A DNA stretch of 30,675 nt from CALXCT01 sp964422185. GTDB lineage: Bacteria > Bacillota > Clostridia > Oscillospirales > Oscillospiraceae. Positions 15,638-24,548 of this stretch are shown one piece after another. The stretch's first letter is position 1. Each line of letters starts with the position of its first letter. The notes under the pieces were generated by a model. The model ran no database searches. It was not told the DNA's origin and worked only from the letters and a program-made list of their open reading frames with translations. The translations under genes and the position numbers were made by a program. Location: contig CAYRAG010000020.1 of NCBI GenBank assembly GCA_964422185.1, positions 1 through 30,675 of the forward strand. Reading direction: 5' to 3'.

Positions 15638-16162
15638 ATGATTAAGAAAATTGACAACTTCATGTATCGCCTGTCCGCCATCGTCGGCGCACTGAGCTTT
15701 GTGCTCATCATCGCCATTATGCTCCTGAATCTGGTGGATGTCATCTTCACAAAGACCATCAAGCTGAACTTCCAGGGCACCTACGAGCTGACCGAGCGTA
15801 TGCTGATGTGCACGATCTTCGCCTCTCTCGCCTACGGCGAGGTGAACGACGCCCACATCCACACCACGCTGTTCGTGGCGCGCCTGCCCCGGGTTCTCAG
15901 GTTCTTCCTGTTCGGTCTGATGTCTCTGCTGTCCACCGCCACCTGCGTGCTCTGGTGCTACGCGCTGTTTGTGCAGTTCGGCGAGGACATGCGGAAAAAC
16001 ACCATTACCGCCGTGCTGAAGATCCCCATCTATCCTTTCGTGATTTTCGCGTTTATCTGCATGATTGTCTTTACCCTTGTCATCGGCTGGCACATGGTGA
16101 AAGCCTTTATGGCCATCCGCAACGACCAGTGCGCGGAGGAAGTCTCCGCCAGCTGGGCCTGA
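15638..16162 (+). CDS. dctQ: TRAP transporter small permease subunit (DctQ)
   Basis: This 174-residue protein has four hydrophobic segments, with the DctQ pattern RLPRVLRFFLFG after the second segment and a conserved GEVNDAHIH stretch (E and H conserved in the family). It is the small membrane subunit that pairs with DctM. Start ATG at 15638 is set by AGGAGG (15624-15629), eight bases upstream and overlapping the dctM stop; the GTG at 15629 is rejected. The operon ends at the terminator at 16171-16201. Confidence 0.9.
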   Translation: MIKKIDNFMYRLSAIVGALSFVLIIAIMLLNLVDVIFTKTIKLNFQGTYELTERMLMCTIFASLAYGEVNDAHIHTTLFVARLPRVLRFFLFGLMSLLSTATCVLWCYALFVQFGEDMRKNTITAVLKIPIYPFVIFAFICMIVFTLVIGWHMVKAFMAIRNDQCAEEVSASWA

Positions 16163-16170
16163 TACCGCAT

Positions 16171-16201
16171 GCTCCCCGTCTCCGGACGGGGAGCGTTTTT
16201 T
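16171..16201 (+). terminator. Terminator of the TRAP operon
   Basis: Perfect ten-base arms (16171-16180 and 16185-16194) close on a TCCG loop, followed by a G and a run of seven T. Confidence 0.92.
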
Positions 16202-16263
16202 CTCCGCGCCGGACATCCGCATTCTGTCGCGGCCGGGATGATCTCCCGGCGGCTGCGCATGAG

Positions 16264-16307
16264 AACACCCCCGGAGCCCTGTCTCTCCAGGTCTCCGGGG
16301 GTGTTTT
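16264..16307. terminator. Second hairpin between convergent operons
   Basis: Perfect thirteen-base arms (16264-16276 and 16293-16305). A T-rich tail is clear on the plus strand (TTTTGTCTG) and weak on the minus strand. It is probably a back-up for the TRAP operon and also the end of the DUF4358 operon. Confidence 0.7.
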
Positions 16308-16314
16308 GTCTGTC

Positions 16315-16878
16315 TCAGTCTGCCGGGAACTGCGCCCGGGTGACGGTCTCCGCCGCGCCGGCGTCCGCCGGCACCACCAGCACAACCGTACTTCCGTACG
16401 ACTGCACCAGCGCGTTCTCCAGCTTGGGGATCTCCCCCGGGATGTAGTCCCGGTAGGAATCCATCTGCGCCGCCACATGATCCGTCAGGGCGGACACCGC
16501 CAGGGCGGCGGTATCCTCATCTTTCATCTCCAGCACCGACGCCTCCTCGGCGGTGGCGCCGGCGGACAGGTAGACCGCCCCGTCCAGGAGATCCTCCCGG
16601 GCGATGCCGTACCCCTCCATGCCGTACAGATTGTAGGCCACATCCAGATCCAGGGGCTCCAGCTCCTCGGAGAACACCTCCCCGTCCAGGTAGGCCTGCG
16701 CGGCGGTCTGCGCGTCCGGCAGCGCGGCGGCGGCCGGGCTCTCCTGCGCCGGGGACTCGCTCTGGCTCTGCTCAGCGGGCGGGGACGGCGGCTGGCTCTG
16801 CTCAGGGGATCCGCCTCCGCAGGCGCTCAGGGCGGGGATCAGGCACAGGAACAGGGCAAACGCCGGGATCTTTCTCAT
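16315..16878 (-). CDS. DUF4358 lipoprotein
   Basis: This 187-residue lipoprotein has a signal peptide with lipobox LSAC (Cys20), then a Ser/Pro/Gln/Glu-rich linker (about 24-50) and a DUF4358-like domain. That domain contains the conserved AYNLYG(ME) and DHVAAQMDSYRDYIP stretches. Function unknown; in Clostridia such proteins are commonly encoded beside envelope O-acyl transfer or SGNH genes, as here. The ATG at 16878 overlaps the SGNH stop codon as ATGA, and AAGGAG lies upstream, so it is coupled to that gene. Confidence 0.82.
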   Translation of the reverse strand: MRKIPAFALFLCLIPALSACGGGSPEQSQPPSPPAEQSQSESPAQESPAAAALPDAQTAAQAYLDGEVFSEELEPLDLDVAYNLYGMEGYGIAREDLLDGAVYLSAGATAEEASVLEMKDEDTAALAVSALTDHVAAQMDSYRDYIPGEIPKLENALVQSYGSTVVLVVPADAGAAETVTRAQFPAD

Positions 16879-17965
16879 TCCGATTCCGCTCCTTCCGGAT
16901 AGAGAGTCTCGTAGGACACTGTGTGTGTGCGCAGGTAATCCAGCCACTGAACGCAGTAGGATCCCTTCATGTGGACGCCGTCGTTGCTCGCCTCCCGGGG
17001 GAGGCTGCCGTTCTCGTCCGCGAAGTCACTGTACACATCCACCAGCGCCACCCGGCACTCCTCCGCCACCTGGGCGATCAGCTGGTTGTAGGTGCGCAGG
17101 TGGTCGTTTTTCAGGTAGTCTCTGCCGCCGCTCTCCGCGATGGCCTCCTCGTTGAGGGGGATGAGCGTCTGCAGATAGATGACCGCCTGGGGCTGATCTT
17201 CCCGCAGGCGCTCCACCAGTTCGCAAAACGCCTCGTAGAACAGCTCATCCGCGTCATAGCCCAGCTCGTTGACGCCCAGGCAGAGGTAGATCTTCCCGTA
17301 CTGTTTCAGGTCAATGGCGTCCGGCAGGGTGTACTCCTGTCCGTCCACCGTGATGCAGGTCTTGTCATTCCGGACATCAAAGATGGACAATCCGGTGTGG
17401 GTCAGACTGTCTCCCGCGGGCACCCCGCTGTAGAGCATGAACCCCTCGGTTCTGGAGTCCCCCACAAACACCGCGTCCTCGAAGTAGCTGTCCTCCACCG
17501 GGTCGCTCTCCGGCACCGGCCGGGAGAAGTCGTAGGGCTCCGGCCCGGGTTCCGGCACAGCCGCGGAAGTCTCAGACACGGGCGGTTCGGACACCGCCGG
17601 GCTGGCGGAGGCGCCCTGGCTGCCGGAGGGCTCCTGCGGCACGGAGGCGGAGGGAGACTCAGAGGGAGCCTCCGGTTCCTGGGCCGACGGGTTTGATCCG
17701 GATCGGNNNNNNNNNNNNNNNNNNNNNNNNNNNNNNNNNNNNNNNNNNNNNNNNNNNNNNNNNNNNNNNNNNNNNNNNNNNNNNNNNNNNNNNNNNNNNN
17801 NNNNNNGGGAGACTCAGAGGGAGCCTCCGGTTCCTGGGCCGACGGGTTTGATCCGGATCGGCCCACCACCAGGAAAATCACCAGCGCGATAACCGCCGCG
17901 ATGACAACCAGCCCCACAGTCGCCTGCCACCGGAGGGGGTTGGTTCGTCCTGTGCGCCGAGACAT
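16875..17965 (-). CDS. Membrane-anchored SGNH/GDSL hydrolase (interrupted by an assembly gap)
   Basis: The N-terminus has a membrane anchor (about 15-36) and a long Pro/Ser/Glu-rich linker (37-105). The SGNH domain has block I GDSR (Ser119), block III GVNE and block V DGVHMKG, giving the Ser-Asp-His set. Such domains are esterases or acetyltransferase partners acting on envelope glycans; the exact substrate is not known. The 100-N gap (17707-17806) has the same 55 bases on both sides. Collapsing it gives a continuous 311-residue frame (SESP to SASVPQ). Start ATG at 17965 with GAAGGTG eight bases upstream. Operon with the DUF4358 gene. Confidence 0.85.
17652..17706. repeat. 55-base duplicate flanking gap 2, left copy
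   Basis: It is identical to 17807-17861, on the other side of exactly 100 N. This is the same pattern as gap 1, so it points to the assembler and not to biology. Confidence 0.95.
17707..17806. other. Assembly gap of 100 N
   Basis: Placeholder gap within the SGNH gene linker. The repeated flank suggests nothing is missing, although the low-complexity linker may have confused assembly. Confidence 0.97.
17807..17861. repeat. 55-base duplicate flanking gap 2, right copy
   Basis: It is identical to 17652-17706; see that entry. Confidence 0.95.
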
Positions 17966-18080
17966 ATGTGAAACACCTTCTTTGCCGGCCCGTCCGCCGG
18001 ACAGGCCGCCGTGGATCGTCTTTTTCCGCCGGGCGGAGAGAGGCGCCGCGCACACCGCCGGTCTCCCCCGCCGCCCTGCT

Positions 18081-18109
18081 ATGTTACCCCAAAACGCCGG
18101 CGAACACAA
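18081..18109 (-). promoter_or_regulatory. Probable promoter of the SGNH-DUF4358 operon
   Basis: On the minus strand TTGTGT (18104-18109), a 17-base spacer and TAACAT (18081-18086) are seen. They lie in the 155-base gap between trmO and the SGNH gene. Confidence 0.55.
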
Positions 18110-18120
18110 GCATCAAATTG

Positions 18121-18822
18121 CTACAAATCCCCGCGTTCCGGACAGGGTTCCGGCGCCACCTCCAGGACGGTGAGCGTGTCCCCGTCCACGGAGAAGCGCA
18201 CCTCCAGGCCGGCGAAAGAAAAGCCGTACACCCGGTTCGGGTCGTGCTGATAGGACGGCCTCGGGTCGCAGGAGAGCACCTGCGTCAGCGCCTCCCTCCG
18301 ATCCGGGGGCACCCGATCCAGCCACCGCGGGGGGAAGTCCACTTTCAGCGGTTCCCAGGCCACGCGGTCTGTGAACCCGCCTGTGGCCTCCGGCCTGCAG
18401 TCCGTGTAGGGGAGGTACGGCTTGATGTCCAGAACCGGCGTGCCGTCCATCAGATCCGCGCCGGAGATCACAAGCACCGATCCCACGCGGGGATCCCGGC
18501 GGATCTCCTCCAGCCGGACGCAGGACAGTCCCACCGGATTGGGCCGGAACGGGGAGCGGGTCGCGAAGACCCCCACCCGGGTATTGCCCCCCAGCCGGGG
18601 CGGCCGCACCGTGGGTGACCAGCCCTCCCGGGCCGCGGCGTGAAACTGCCAGATCAGCCACAGGTGGGAGAACTCCTCCAGGCCCCGCAGGGCGTCCGGA
18701 TTGCGAAACTCCGGCTCAAACACCACAGCCGCACGCAGCGCGTCCGCCAGGCCGCTCTGCCGCGGGATCCCGAACTTCCCGGGAAACCCGCTGCGCACCC
18801 GGGCGATGGGCGTCCACTCCAT
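18121..18822 (-). CDS. trmO: TrmO: tRNA t6A37 N6-methyltransferase (TsaA/YaeB family)
   Basis: This 233-residue protein has the TsaA-fold features: start pattern with PIARV, SHLWLIWQFH (52-61), the motif VGVFATRSPFRPNPVGLS (83-100), SGADLMDGTPVLDIKPYLPY, and a C-terminal YGFSFAGLEV domain. The family methylates N6 of t6A at position 37 of some ANN-decoding tRNAs using SAM. ATG at 18822 matches family N-termini. An in-frame TTG at 18834, overlapping the stop codon of the upstream Fe-S gene, is a possible alternative. The ribosome site for the ATG is weak, suggesting translational coupling. Confidence 0.88.
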   Translation of the reverse strand: MEWTPIARVRSGFPGKFGIPRQSGLADALRAAVVFEPEFRNPDALRGLEEFSHLWLIWQFHAAAREGWSPTVRPPRLGGNTRVGVFATRSPFRPNPVGLSCVRLEEIRRDPRVGSVLVISGADLMDGTPVLDIKPYLPYTDCRPEATGGFTDRVAWEPLKVDFPPRWLDRVPPDRREALTQVLSCDPRPSYQHDPNRVYGFSFAGLEVRFSVDGDTLTVLEVAPEPCPERGDL

Positions 18823-18830
18823 TTTCTCTG

Positions 18831-19682
18831 TCAAGGCGGACACTTCCCCTCCGTCCGGCCGCGCTCTCCCGGCAGCGCGTCCTCGCAGGGCACCCCCGTC
18901 TGGCACTTGCCGCAGCCGTACCGGGGTTTGTATTTCTCCCCCATCCGGTTCACATAGCGCCGGCACAGGTCGTTGTTCTTGCCCCGGGCGAGGGAGATGG
19001 CGCCGGCGGGGCACCGCGTTACGCACGCCCCGCAGCGCACGCAGTAGTCGTAAGGCCCGGTGTAATCCCGCCTGTCCGGCTCCAGCTCCCGGCTCAGGAT
19101 CACGCTGGCGAATCTGCCGGCCATCCCTCTCCGGGTGATGAGCCCTCTGGACAGCCCGAAAGTCCCCAGGCCGCAGGCGAAAGCGGCGTGCCGCTCAGAC
19201 CACCGGCTCTCCACATGGGTGTCCGGCGGCTCTCCCGGCACCTCCACCGGCACATCGCGCACCTGGAACCGCTCATCCAGGGAGGGCACGCAGACCCGGC
19301 CCTGTTCAGACAGCCGGTCCCGGAGCGCGGCCATGTACGCCCCGATGAACTGCTGGCCCTCAATTCTGCCATACAGCCACGCGGCGGAGGGATCCGGCCC
19401 CGCGGCCCGGTTGCTCTCCCGCACCGCCGCGGTGAACGGGAAGAACAGGGACGCCACCGTCTTCGCCCCCGGCAGCCACTCCTCCGGCGTCCAGAACCCC
19501 GGCCCGATGACCTCCGGCCGCTTAAACTCCGTGAAGATGGCATCCCCGGCCGCGGCGAATCCGGACACCGGCGCCTCAAACAGGGCGATCCGGCTCCCGT
19601 CCGGCAGCGTCACCCCATTGCCGTCCACGCGCGTAAACAGCTCCGCGCAGAGATCCATAAAGCTCTGCTTCTCCCGCGTCAT
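18831..19682 (-). CDS. QueG-like iron-sulfur protein (epoxyqueuosine reductase type)
   Basis: This 283-residue protein has two [4Fe-4S] sites near the C-terminus: Cys214, Cys217, Cys220, Cys224-Pro, and Cys240, Cys257, Cys260, Cys266. The pattern ERHAAFACGLGTFGLSRGLIT (164-184), split by family convention, is typical of QueG relatives. It is shorter than classical QueG (about 350 or more residues), and I cannot confirm the cobalamin site. Genes of this type are often labelled epoxyqueuosine reductase, but the substrate is uncertain, and no other queuosine gene lies in the window. The ATG at 19682 overlaps the MFS stop codon as ATGA, with GGAGGACA upstream. Confidence 0.78.
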   Translation of the reverse strand: MTREKQSFMDLCAELFTRVDGNGVTLPDGSRIALFEAPVSGFAAAGDAIFTEFKRPEVIGPGFWTPEEWLPGAKTVASLFFPFTAAVRESNRAAGPDPSAAWLYGRIEGQQFIGAYMAALRDRLSEQGRVCVPSLDERFQVRDVPVEVPGEPPDTHVESRWSERHAAFACGLGTFGLSRGLITRRGMAGRFASVILSRELEPDRRDYTGPYDYCVRCGACVTRCPAGAISLARGKNNDLCRRYVNRMGEKYKPRYGCGKCQTGVPCEDALPGERGRTEGKCPP

Positions 19683-20887
19683 CCCCGTGTGTCCTCCCCT
19701 TTCTCTTTCCGCGGCACCCTGATGGTGGCGGCGTAGGCGCTGTTGCACAGGCCGAGCACCGCGGACACCGTGAACAGGGTGGAGATGCCCAGCGCTTTCC
19801 AGATCCACCCGCCGAACAGCGCGATGAAGATGGTGATCACATGGTTGACCGACACGCCCGTGGAGATCGTCGCCTTCATCTCCTCGTCGCTGTCCGACAG
19901 ATCCTGCACATACACATTGGAGGCCATGGAGGCCTGGGAGATCACGGCGTCCAGCACATAGTTCACGCAGCACACGACAAACGCCACATCCCTGGGGAAC
20001 AGCAGATGGGCAAAGCCGTAGAAGAAACAGACCACCACCAGGATCAGGGTATCCGCGACCATGACCACCTTGTATCCCAGGGCATCGATGATCCTGCCGA
20101 TCACCGGCGAGAGGAAGAAGCAGGCGGTGGAGGAGACGGCGAACAGCAGGCTGATGGTCGCGGCGTTGGCGCCGTAAAACAGCACAAGCACATAGGGCCC
20201 GAAGGTGAGAAACACCTGTTTCCGGGCGCCGTAGAACACCTCCAGCATGTAGTACTTGAAGTACTTCTTCCGGAAATAGAACCGGCGCTTCGTCTCATCC
20301 TGCCGGCTGCTGCCGGTCAGACGCAGCGAGAGCACCGCGCTCACGGCGGCCAGCCCCGCGGCCACCCAGAAAAAGGGGATGTACGGCTGGCTGACGAAGA
20401 CGGAGAACGCCGCCACCACCACCAGGTAGCCCAGGAGGTTCCCCGCCTGGTTGATGGCGTTCTGCACCCCCAGCGCCTGGCCGCCCCGGCCCGGCATGGC
20501 GTACCCCAGGGTCATGGTGCTCTTCATCCCCAGCTGGATATGCTCGCCCAGGGAGTAGGTGCAGATGGCCAGCGTCGCCAGGATCTTCGTCGGGGGCAGC
20601 ACCGCGTGCATGCCCAGGCCCACCATCATGATGAGCGCGCCGATCTTGTACAGCGATTCCGCAGACAGCGTGTAGAACAGCGCCAGGATAAACACCAGCA
20701 AAATCCCGGGCACCTCCCGGAAAAACTCCGTGATGCCGCGGTCCATCTCGCCCATGAGAACCACCTCCGCCAGGAAGTTGTCCATCATGCCCTTGTAGAT
20801 TCCGTAGGACAGTCCGGTGATGGTGATGCAGATCAGCAGCACCCGGTACCCGGATCCCTCCCGGAACATCCCCCTGAGCTTCTCCAC
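19679..20887 (-). CDS. MFS transporter
   Basis: This 402-residue protein has about 12 hydrophobic segments in two halves, with a charged central loop at about 195-215 (RQDETKRRFYFRKKYFKYY). The second half has a GRIIDALGYK motif (the inter-helix MFS A-like loop). Substrate unknown. GTG start at 20887 with GGAGGCG upstream, 37 bases after the YciI-like gene. It is coupled through ATGA to the QueG-like gene. The grouping suggests transport and reduction of a shared compound, but that is inference. Confidence 0.85.
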   Translation of the reverse strand: MEKLRGMFREGSGYRVLLICITITGLSYGIYKGMMDNFLAEVVLMGEMDRGITEFFREVPGILLVFILALFYTLSAESLYKIGALIMMVGLGMHAVLPPTKILATLAICTYSLGEHIQLGMKSTMTLGYAMPGRGGQALGVQNAINQAGNLLGYLVVVAAFSVFVSQPYIPFFWVAAGLAAVSAVLSLRLTGSSRQDETKRRFYFRKKYFKYYMLEVFYGARKQVFLTFGPYVLVLFYGANAATISLLFAVSSTACFFLSPVIGRIIDALGYKVVMVADTLILVVVCFFYGFAHLLFPRDVAFVVCCVNYVLDAVISQASMASNVYVQDLSDSDEEMKATISTGVSVNHVITIFIALFGGWIWKALGISTLFTVSAVLGLCNSAYAATIRVPRKEKGEDTRG

Positions 20888-20924
20888 GGTGTACGCGCCT
20901 CCATCCAGACAGAACGGCCGCCGG

Positions 20925-21221
20925 CTACTTCCCGACTCTCTCCCCGTTCACGATGACCACATTCATGTCCTCCACCCGGATATCCTGCCACACTTTCTCC
21001 CGGACATACGGCTCGTGCTCCAGGTACGCCTCCAGCCGATCCCGGCTGGCAAAGTCCAGGATCAGAACCGAGCCCGCGGGCTTTCCCTCTTCATCCAGGA
21101 TCCCGCCGGCGCAGATCACTTTCCCGTCGATCCGCCTGAGATTCTCCAGGTGATCCGGTCTGACGCGCATCCTGCGCTCGAGCATTCCCGCGCCGTCCCG
21201 GGCGGTAATCAGAAACTGCAT
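20925..21221 (-). CDS. YciI-like protein
   Basis: This 98-residue protein shows the ferredoxin-like YciI/YCII pattern: hydrophobic MQFLITARDG start, RPDHLENLRRI, ICAGGILDEEGKPAGSVLILDF, and EAYLEHEPYVREKVW. YciI-like domains are small enzymes or stress proteins with poorly known roles. ATG at 21221 with GAAGGAGGAGCC upstream. It lies 95 bases after the SDR gene and 37 before the MFS gene. Confidence 0.85.
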   Translation of the reverse strand: MQFLITARDGAGMLERRMRVRPDHLENLRRIDGKVICAGGILDEEGKPAGSVLILDFASRDRLEAYLEHEPYVREKVWQDIRVEDMNVVIVNGERVGK

Positions 21222-21316
21222 GGCTCCTCCTTCTCCCGGGGCCGCCCGTGCCGGGCGTCCCCCGCGCTGTGTCCTCTCTCTCCGGCCCCGTCCTTCTCCC
21301 GGGCGCCGGTTCTTTT

Positions 21317-22180
21317 TTACGGTGCGTCCTCCGCCATCGGGGCAAACGGTACGCCGTGCTGCGCCAGCAGCTGCTCCGTGTTGTCCCACAGCTGCCTGGC
21401 CGCGCTGCCGTCCCTGTCCTGGTACAGCAGGGGCATGGTTCTCTCGTAGCTGTAGACCTCCCCGCACCGGAAGTCCTTTCCCGGCTCCCCCACCGCCAGC
21501 CGCACCAGCCTTCTGGCGCTCCTGTCCGGCGTGATGGTCATCACATACTTCAGCGGTGTGCGGTAGAACACCTTCAGAAACAGCACGGACTCCGACGCGA
21601 AATTGCTCCGAACCAGCCCGGGCTCAAACGCCACCGCGGAGAGCCCTCTCTCCCCGAAGCGCCGGTACAGCTCCCTGGCGAACAGCACATTCTCCAGCTT
21701 GGCCTCCCCGTAGGCCTTCAGCGCCAGGTAGCTCTTCTCGTAGTTCAGATCATCCAGATCCAGGCCGGCGCCGAACAGGTTCGACGCCACGCTGGAGGTC
21801 TGAATCACCGTCGCACGGCACGCGCAGAGTTTTTCCATGAGCAGATTCGTGAGCAGGAACGCGGCCAGGTAGTTGATCTGGAAAGTCTTCTCAAACCCGT
21901 CCGCCGTGACCTGTTTCGCCGACTGCGCGCCCCCGGCGTTATTCGCCAGGACATCGATCCGGTCGTACCGCCTCAGCTCCTCCGCCAGGCGTCTGACCTG
22001 GGACAGATCCGTATAATCCGCCAGGTGGTACGGCGCGTTCAGCTCCCGGGCGACTTTCTCCGTCTTCTCTTTCGTGCGCCCCACGATGACCACATGGTGG
22101 CCCAGCGCTTTCAGCTGCCGTGCGGCCGCGGCGCCGATCCCGTCGCTGGCGCCCGTGATTACGATCGTCTTTTTCTCCAT
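21317..22180 (-). CDS. Short-chain dehydrogenase, retinol-dehydrogenase-like
   Basis: This 287-residue SDR has TGASDGIG (9-16), NNAGG (80-84), Ser130 in the TSSVAS stretch, and YGEAK with Tyr157 and Lys161. The DLDDLNYEKSY segment before the active site is typical of the retinol dehydrogenase/WWOX-like group. Substrate unknown. ATG at 22180 has GAGGAAG overlapping the stop codon of the upstream membrane-protein gene, so the two are coupled. Confidence 0.88.
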   Translation of the reverse strand: MEKKTIVITGASDGIGAAAARQLKALGHHVVIVGRTKEKTEKVARELNAPYHLADYTDLSQVRRLAEELRRYDRIDVLANNAGGAQSAKQVTADGFEKTFQINYLAAFLLTNLLMEKLCACRATVIQTSSVASNLFGAGLDLDDLNYEKSYLALKAYGEAKLENVLFARELYRRFGERGLSAVAFEPGLVRSNFASESVLFLKVFYRTPLKYVMTITPDRSARRLVRLAVGEPGKDFRCGEVYSYERTMPLLYQDRDGSAARQLWDNTEQLLAQHGVPFAPMAEDAP

Positions 22181-22190
22181 TTTAACTTCC

Positions 22191-22781
22191 TCACAGGGCC
22201 GCGTGCCCGCCGCGGACGATAAGCACAATCAGAACCAGGGTATAGGCGATCACCAGGATCAGCGGGATCATCCCGTCCACATATCCGGTGCGCGGCCCGA
22301 GTCCGTAGTAGAGCAGATAACAGACCATACTCAGCACCGCCGCCGCCACCGCGGTGACCAGCAGGCCGACGGCGGCGCCCCGGCTCACATATCCCGTCCC
22401 GTACAGGGCGTTGCAGCACAGAAACGCCAGCACCGTCCACCCGACAATCAAAAGCAGCTCCGTCGTCACCTGCCGGTGGAACGCAAGCAGCGTCACCAGC
22501 AAAAGCAGCACATAGGCCGCCACGCCGGCGAGCACCACCGTGCGCACCGTGAAAAACGAGCGGGCCATCTCCGCGCCGTTCACGCCGCGAACCATCTGAA
22601 CCACCGCGGCGATCCCCAGGACAAACGCGGGAATCAGAAGCCACCCGGATTTGAATCCTTTGACGGCCCCGGTGGGGTGAAACGCCAGAATCCACCAGAG
22701 CAGGTAAAAGGCGCAGCAGCCCACCAGCAGGACATTGCCCCACAGCAGCTGCTGGATCGGACTGTCCGATTTGAACATCAC
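22191..22781 (-). CDS. Hypothetical membrane protein with six helices
   Basis: This 196-residue protein has six hydrophobic segments (about 13-32, 46-64, 80-102, 108-125, 133-158 and 170-188) and short polar loops. I do not recognise a family. The start is GTG at 22781 or ATG at 22778, both served by GGGGAGGCGG. It lies 44 bases after the coiled-coil gene and ten before the SDR gene, so it may be in one transcript with either neighbour. Confidence 0.7.
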   Translation of the reverse strand: MMFKSDSPIQQLLWGNVLLVGCCAFYLLWWILAFHPTGAVKGFKSGWLLIPAFVLGIAAVVQMVRGVNGAEMARSFFTVRTVVLAGVAAYVLLLLVTLLAFHRQVTTELLLIVGWTVLAFLCCNALYGTGYVSRGAAVGLLVTAVAAAVLSMVCYLLYYGLGPRTGYVDGMIPLILVIAYTLVLIVLIVRGGHAAL

Positions 22782-22825
22782 GAAAACCGCCTCCCCTGTC
22801 CCCGCGTGCCTCGGCCGGACGCGGG

Positions 22826-24328
22826 CTAAAACACGGTGTTGATCGTCTGCTGCGCACTGTTCTTCCCGCTGCGGACATCGCTGGGCGTCTTGGAAAAGGT
22901 CACCTGATACCGGCTGTCCCCGTAGTAGGTCATCTTGTAGTGCTTGCCGTCCTCTGTGATATCAAAGCCCAGATCCTTGAGCTCCTGGCGAACCTTCCCG
23001 GTCATCCCGTCGTAGTTCCTGAACAGCTTCTTGACCTTCTCCGCCTTCGCCTCGCTGATCCCCTGGTAGTCATTGCGGTCGATAATATCCCTGGCGATGT
23101 CCGCCCGTCTCGATTTCGGCGCGGTGCCCCTGAGCGCCTCAGACAGCATCGCCAGGAGCAGATCCCGGATCTCCCCGGGATAGAGCTCCACCTCGTCTCC
23201 CTGAAACAGCACCGGGATCTCGTCCCTCGCGTCGAGTTTGATTTTCAACCCCTGGTTTTCATACTGCAGCGCCTCATTGGCGCGGGTCAGCTCCTCTATC
23301 TGATGTCGATACCTCTGGATTTCGTCATCAACGCCTTCCATCAGTTTGTTTGTATCATCCCGCTCGTCCTCCGCCTGCCTGCGCTTGCGCTCCTCCTCAT
23401 CCAGCGTGCCCTGGATTCTGGCCGCCTCCGCCTCTGCCGCTCTCTGGGCCTGCTCCGCGGCCAGCAGATCCTCCCGCTTGCTCTGCAGCCGGTCCAGGAG
23501 CAGCGCGTTGTTCACGCCCTGCCAGGTGAACAGTGTGTCCACCATCTGCGAATTGCTGTACTGCAGCACGGAACGGACCACTCTCTCCAGCAGGTAGGCG
23601 TCGTAGCCGTAGGAGCTCCGGTAGAGGTATCTTCGGTGGGGGATCGACTTTGTGGGGTAGTAGATCCCCACGGCGCCGTAATACTCATTCTGATCGTCGC
23701 ACAGCTCCCGAAGCCGCGTGTTGCACACATTGCTGCTCTCCACCAGGACATGCGCGATCCCCTTCAGGCGGTACGCCAGCGTCCCCACATCGACGGGATC
23801 CTCGTCGTAGTCCGTTTTTGAGACATACACCACCGGAAGCCGGAACTTCTCTCTGCCGGTGATCACATCCGCCGCAAGCTCCAGGTTTTGCTCCGACACG
23901 GTCACCGGCACCCGCAGAACGGGCAGCGCCGCGTCCTGCTGCAGATACCCCCGGTCGATGAGCAGGGTGATGAAGTAGGGCGTGGAGAACTTCGGGTCGG
24001 GGGAGAGCGCCTCCTCCGTATAGCTTCTGTCCAGCCTCACGGACATCCTCATGGCGTCGAAATCCATGACATAGTCCGAATCCCAGACCGTGCCGTCCTC
24101 CTCTTTCTTCTCGAAGCGGGCGGCGATGATGTTCCGGTTGCGGTACTCCTCGATGCCAAGCCAGAGCTGATCATTGCCGTACCGGATGTTCCGCTCCCCG
24201 TTCCACTCGATGCCGGGGATGACATTGGCCTGGTAGGGATTCCCCTGGTTCCACTCAATCACCAGGCGGATAAACGCGTCCCTGGTCATGGAGTCGTTGA
24301 TCTCAAGAATGGTAGAAAACAGCAGCAT
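22826..24328 (-). CDS. Coiled-coil protein with HicA-like C-terminus, beside Hen1-Pnkp
   Basis: This 500-residue protein is not recognised as a whole. Residues 1-140 are mixed alpha/beta. Residues 140-270 contain AYRLKGIAHVLVE and YYGAVGIYYP, a compact alpha/beta region. Residues about 275-365 are a long, charged coiled coil. Residues 395-440 are helical. The last 55 residues (GFDITEDGKHYKM, VTFSKTPSDVRSGKN) resemble the small HicA/YcfA double-stranded-RNA-binding fold. No membrane segment is seen. ATG at 24328 with GGAGGAACC upstream, and its own promoter at 24445-24473. It follows pnkp by 220 bases on the same strand. A role as an RNA-damage sensor or effector is only a hypothesis. Confidence 0.7.
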   Translation of the reverse strand: MLLFSTILEINDSMTRDAFIRLVIEWNQGNPYQANVIPGIEWNGERNIRYGNDQLWLGIEEYRNRNIIAARFEKKEEDGTVWDSDYVMDFDAMRMSVRLDRSYTEEALSPDPKFSTPYFITLLIDRGYLQQDAALPVLRVPVTVSEQNLELAADVITGREKFRLPVVYVSKTDYDEDPVDVGTLAYRLKGIAHVLVESSNVCNTRLRELCDDQNEYYGAVGIYYPTKSIPHRRYLYRSSYGYDAYLLERVVRSVLQYSNSQMVDTLFTWQGVNNALLLDRLQSKREDLLAAEQAQRAAEAEAARIQGTLDEEERKRRQAEDERDDTNKLMEGVDDEIQRYRHQIEELTRANEALQYENQGLKIKLDARDEIPVLFQGDEVELYPGEIRDLLLAMLSEALRGTAPKSRRADIARDIIDRNDYQGISEAKAEKVKKLFRNYDGMTGKVRQELKDLGFDITEDGKHYKMTYYGDSRYQVTFSKTPSDVRSGKNSAQQTINTVF

Positions 24329-24444
24329 CTTCGGTTCCTCCGATCTGGCGGCGCTCCCGCCGCGAATGGCCCCGGGAAAGCGGCCGCCGGGGATCTGATG
24401 CGTGCGGCCGGCGCCTCAGGGATCTGTCCGCATCTCTCTTCCCA

Positions 24445-24473
24445 ATCTTAATGTTCCAGACCGCATCCGTCAA
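24445..24473 (-). promoter_or_regulatory. Promoter of the coiled-coil protein gene
   Basis: On the minus strand TTGACG (24468-24473), a 17-base spacer and TAAGAT (24445-24450) are seen in the gap after pnkp. The leader would be about 110 bases. Confidence 0.7.
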
Positions 24474-24548
24474 CCGCAAAATGCCTCGACTTTCCCGGGA
24501 GAGGAAGCCGGATCGGCCGCGAAACCTCTCAGTCCCAGGCGGCCCGGG

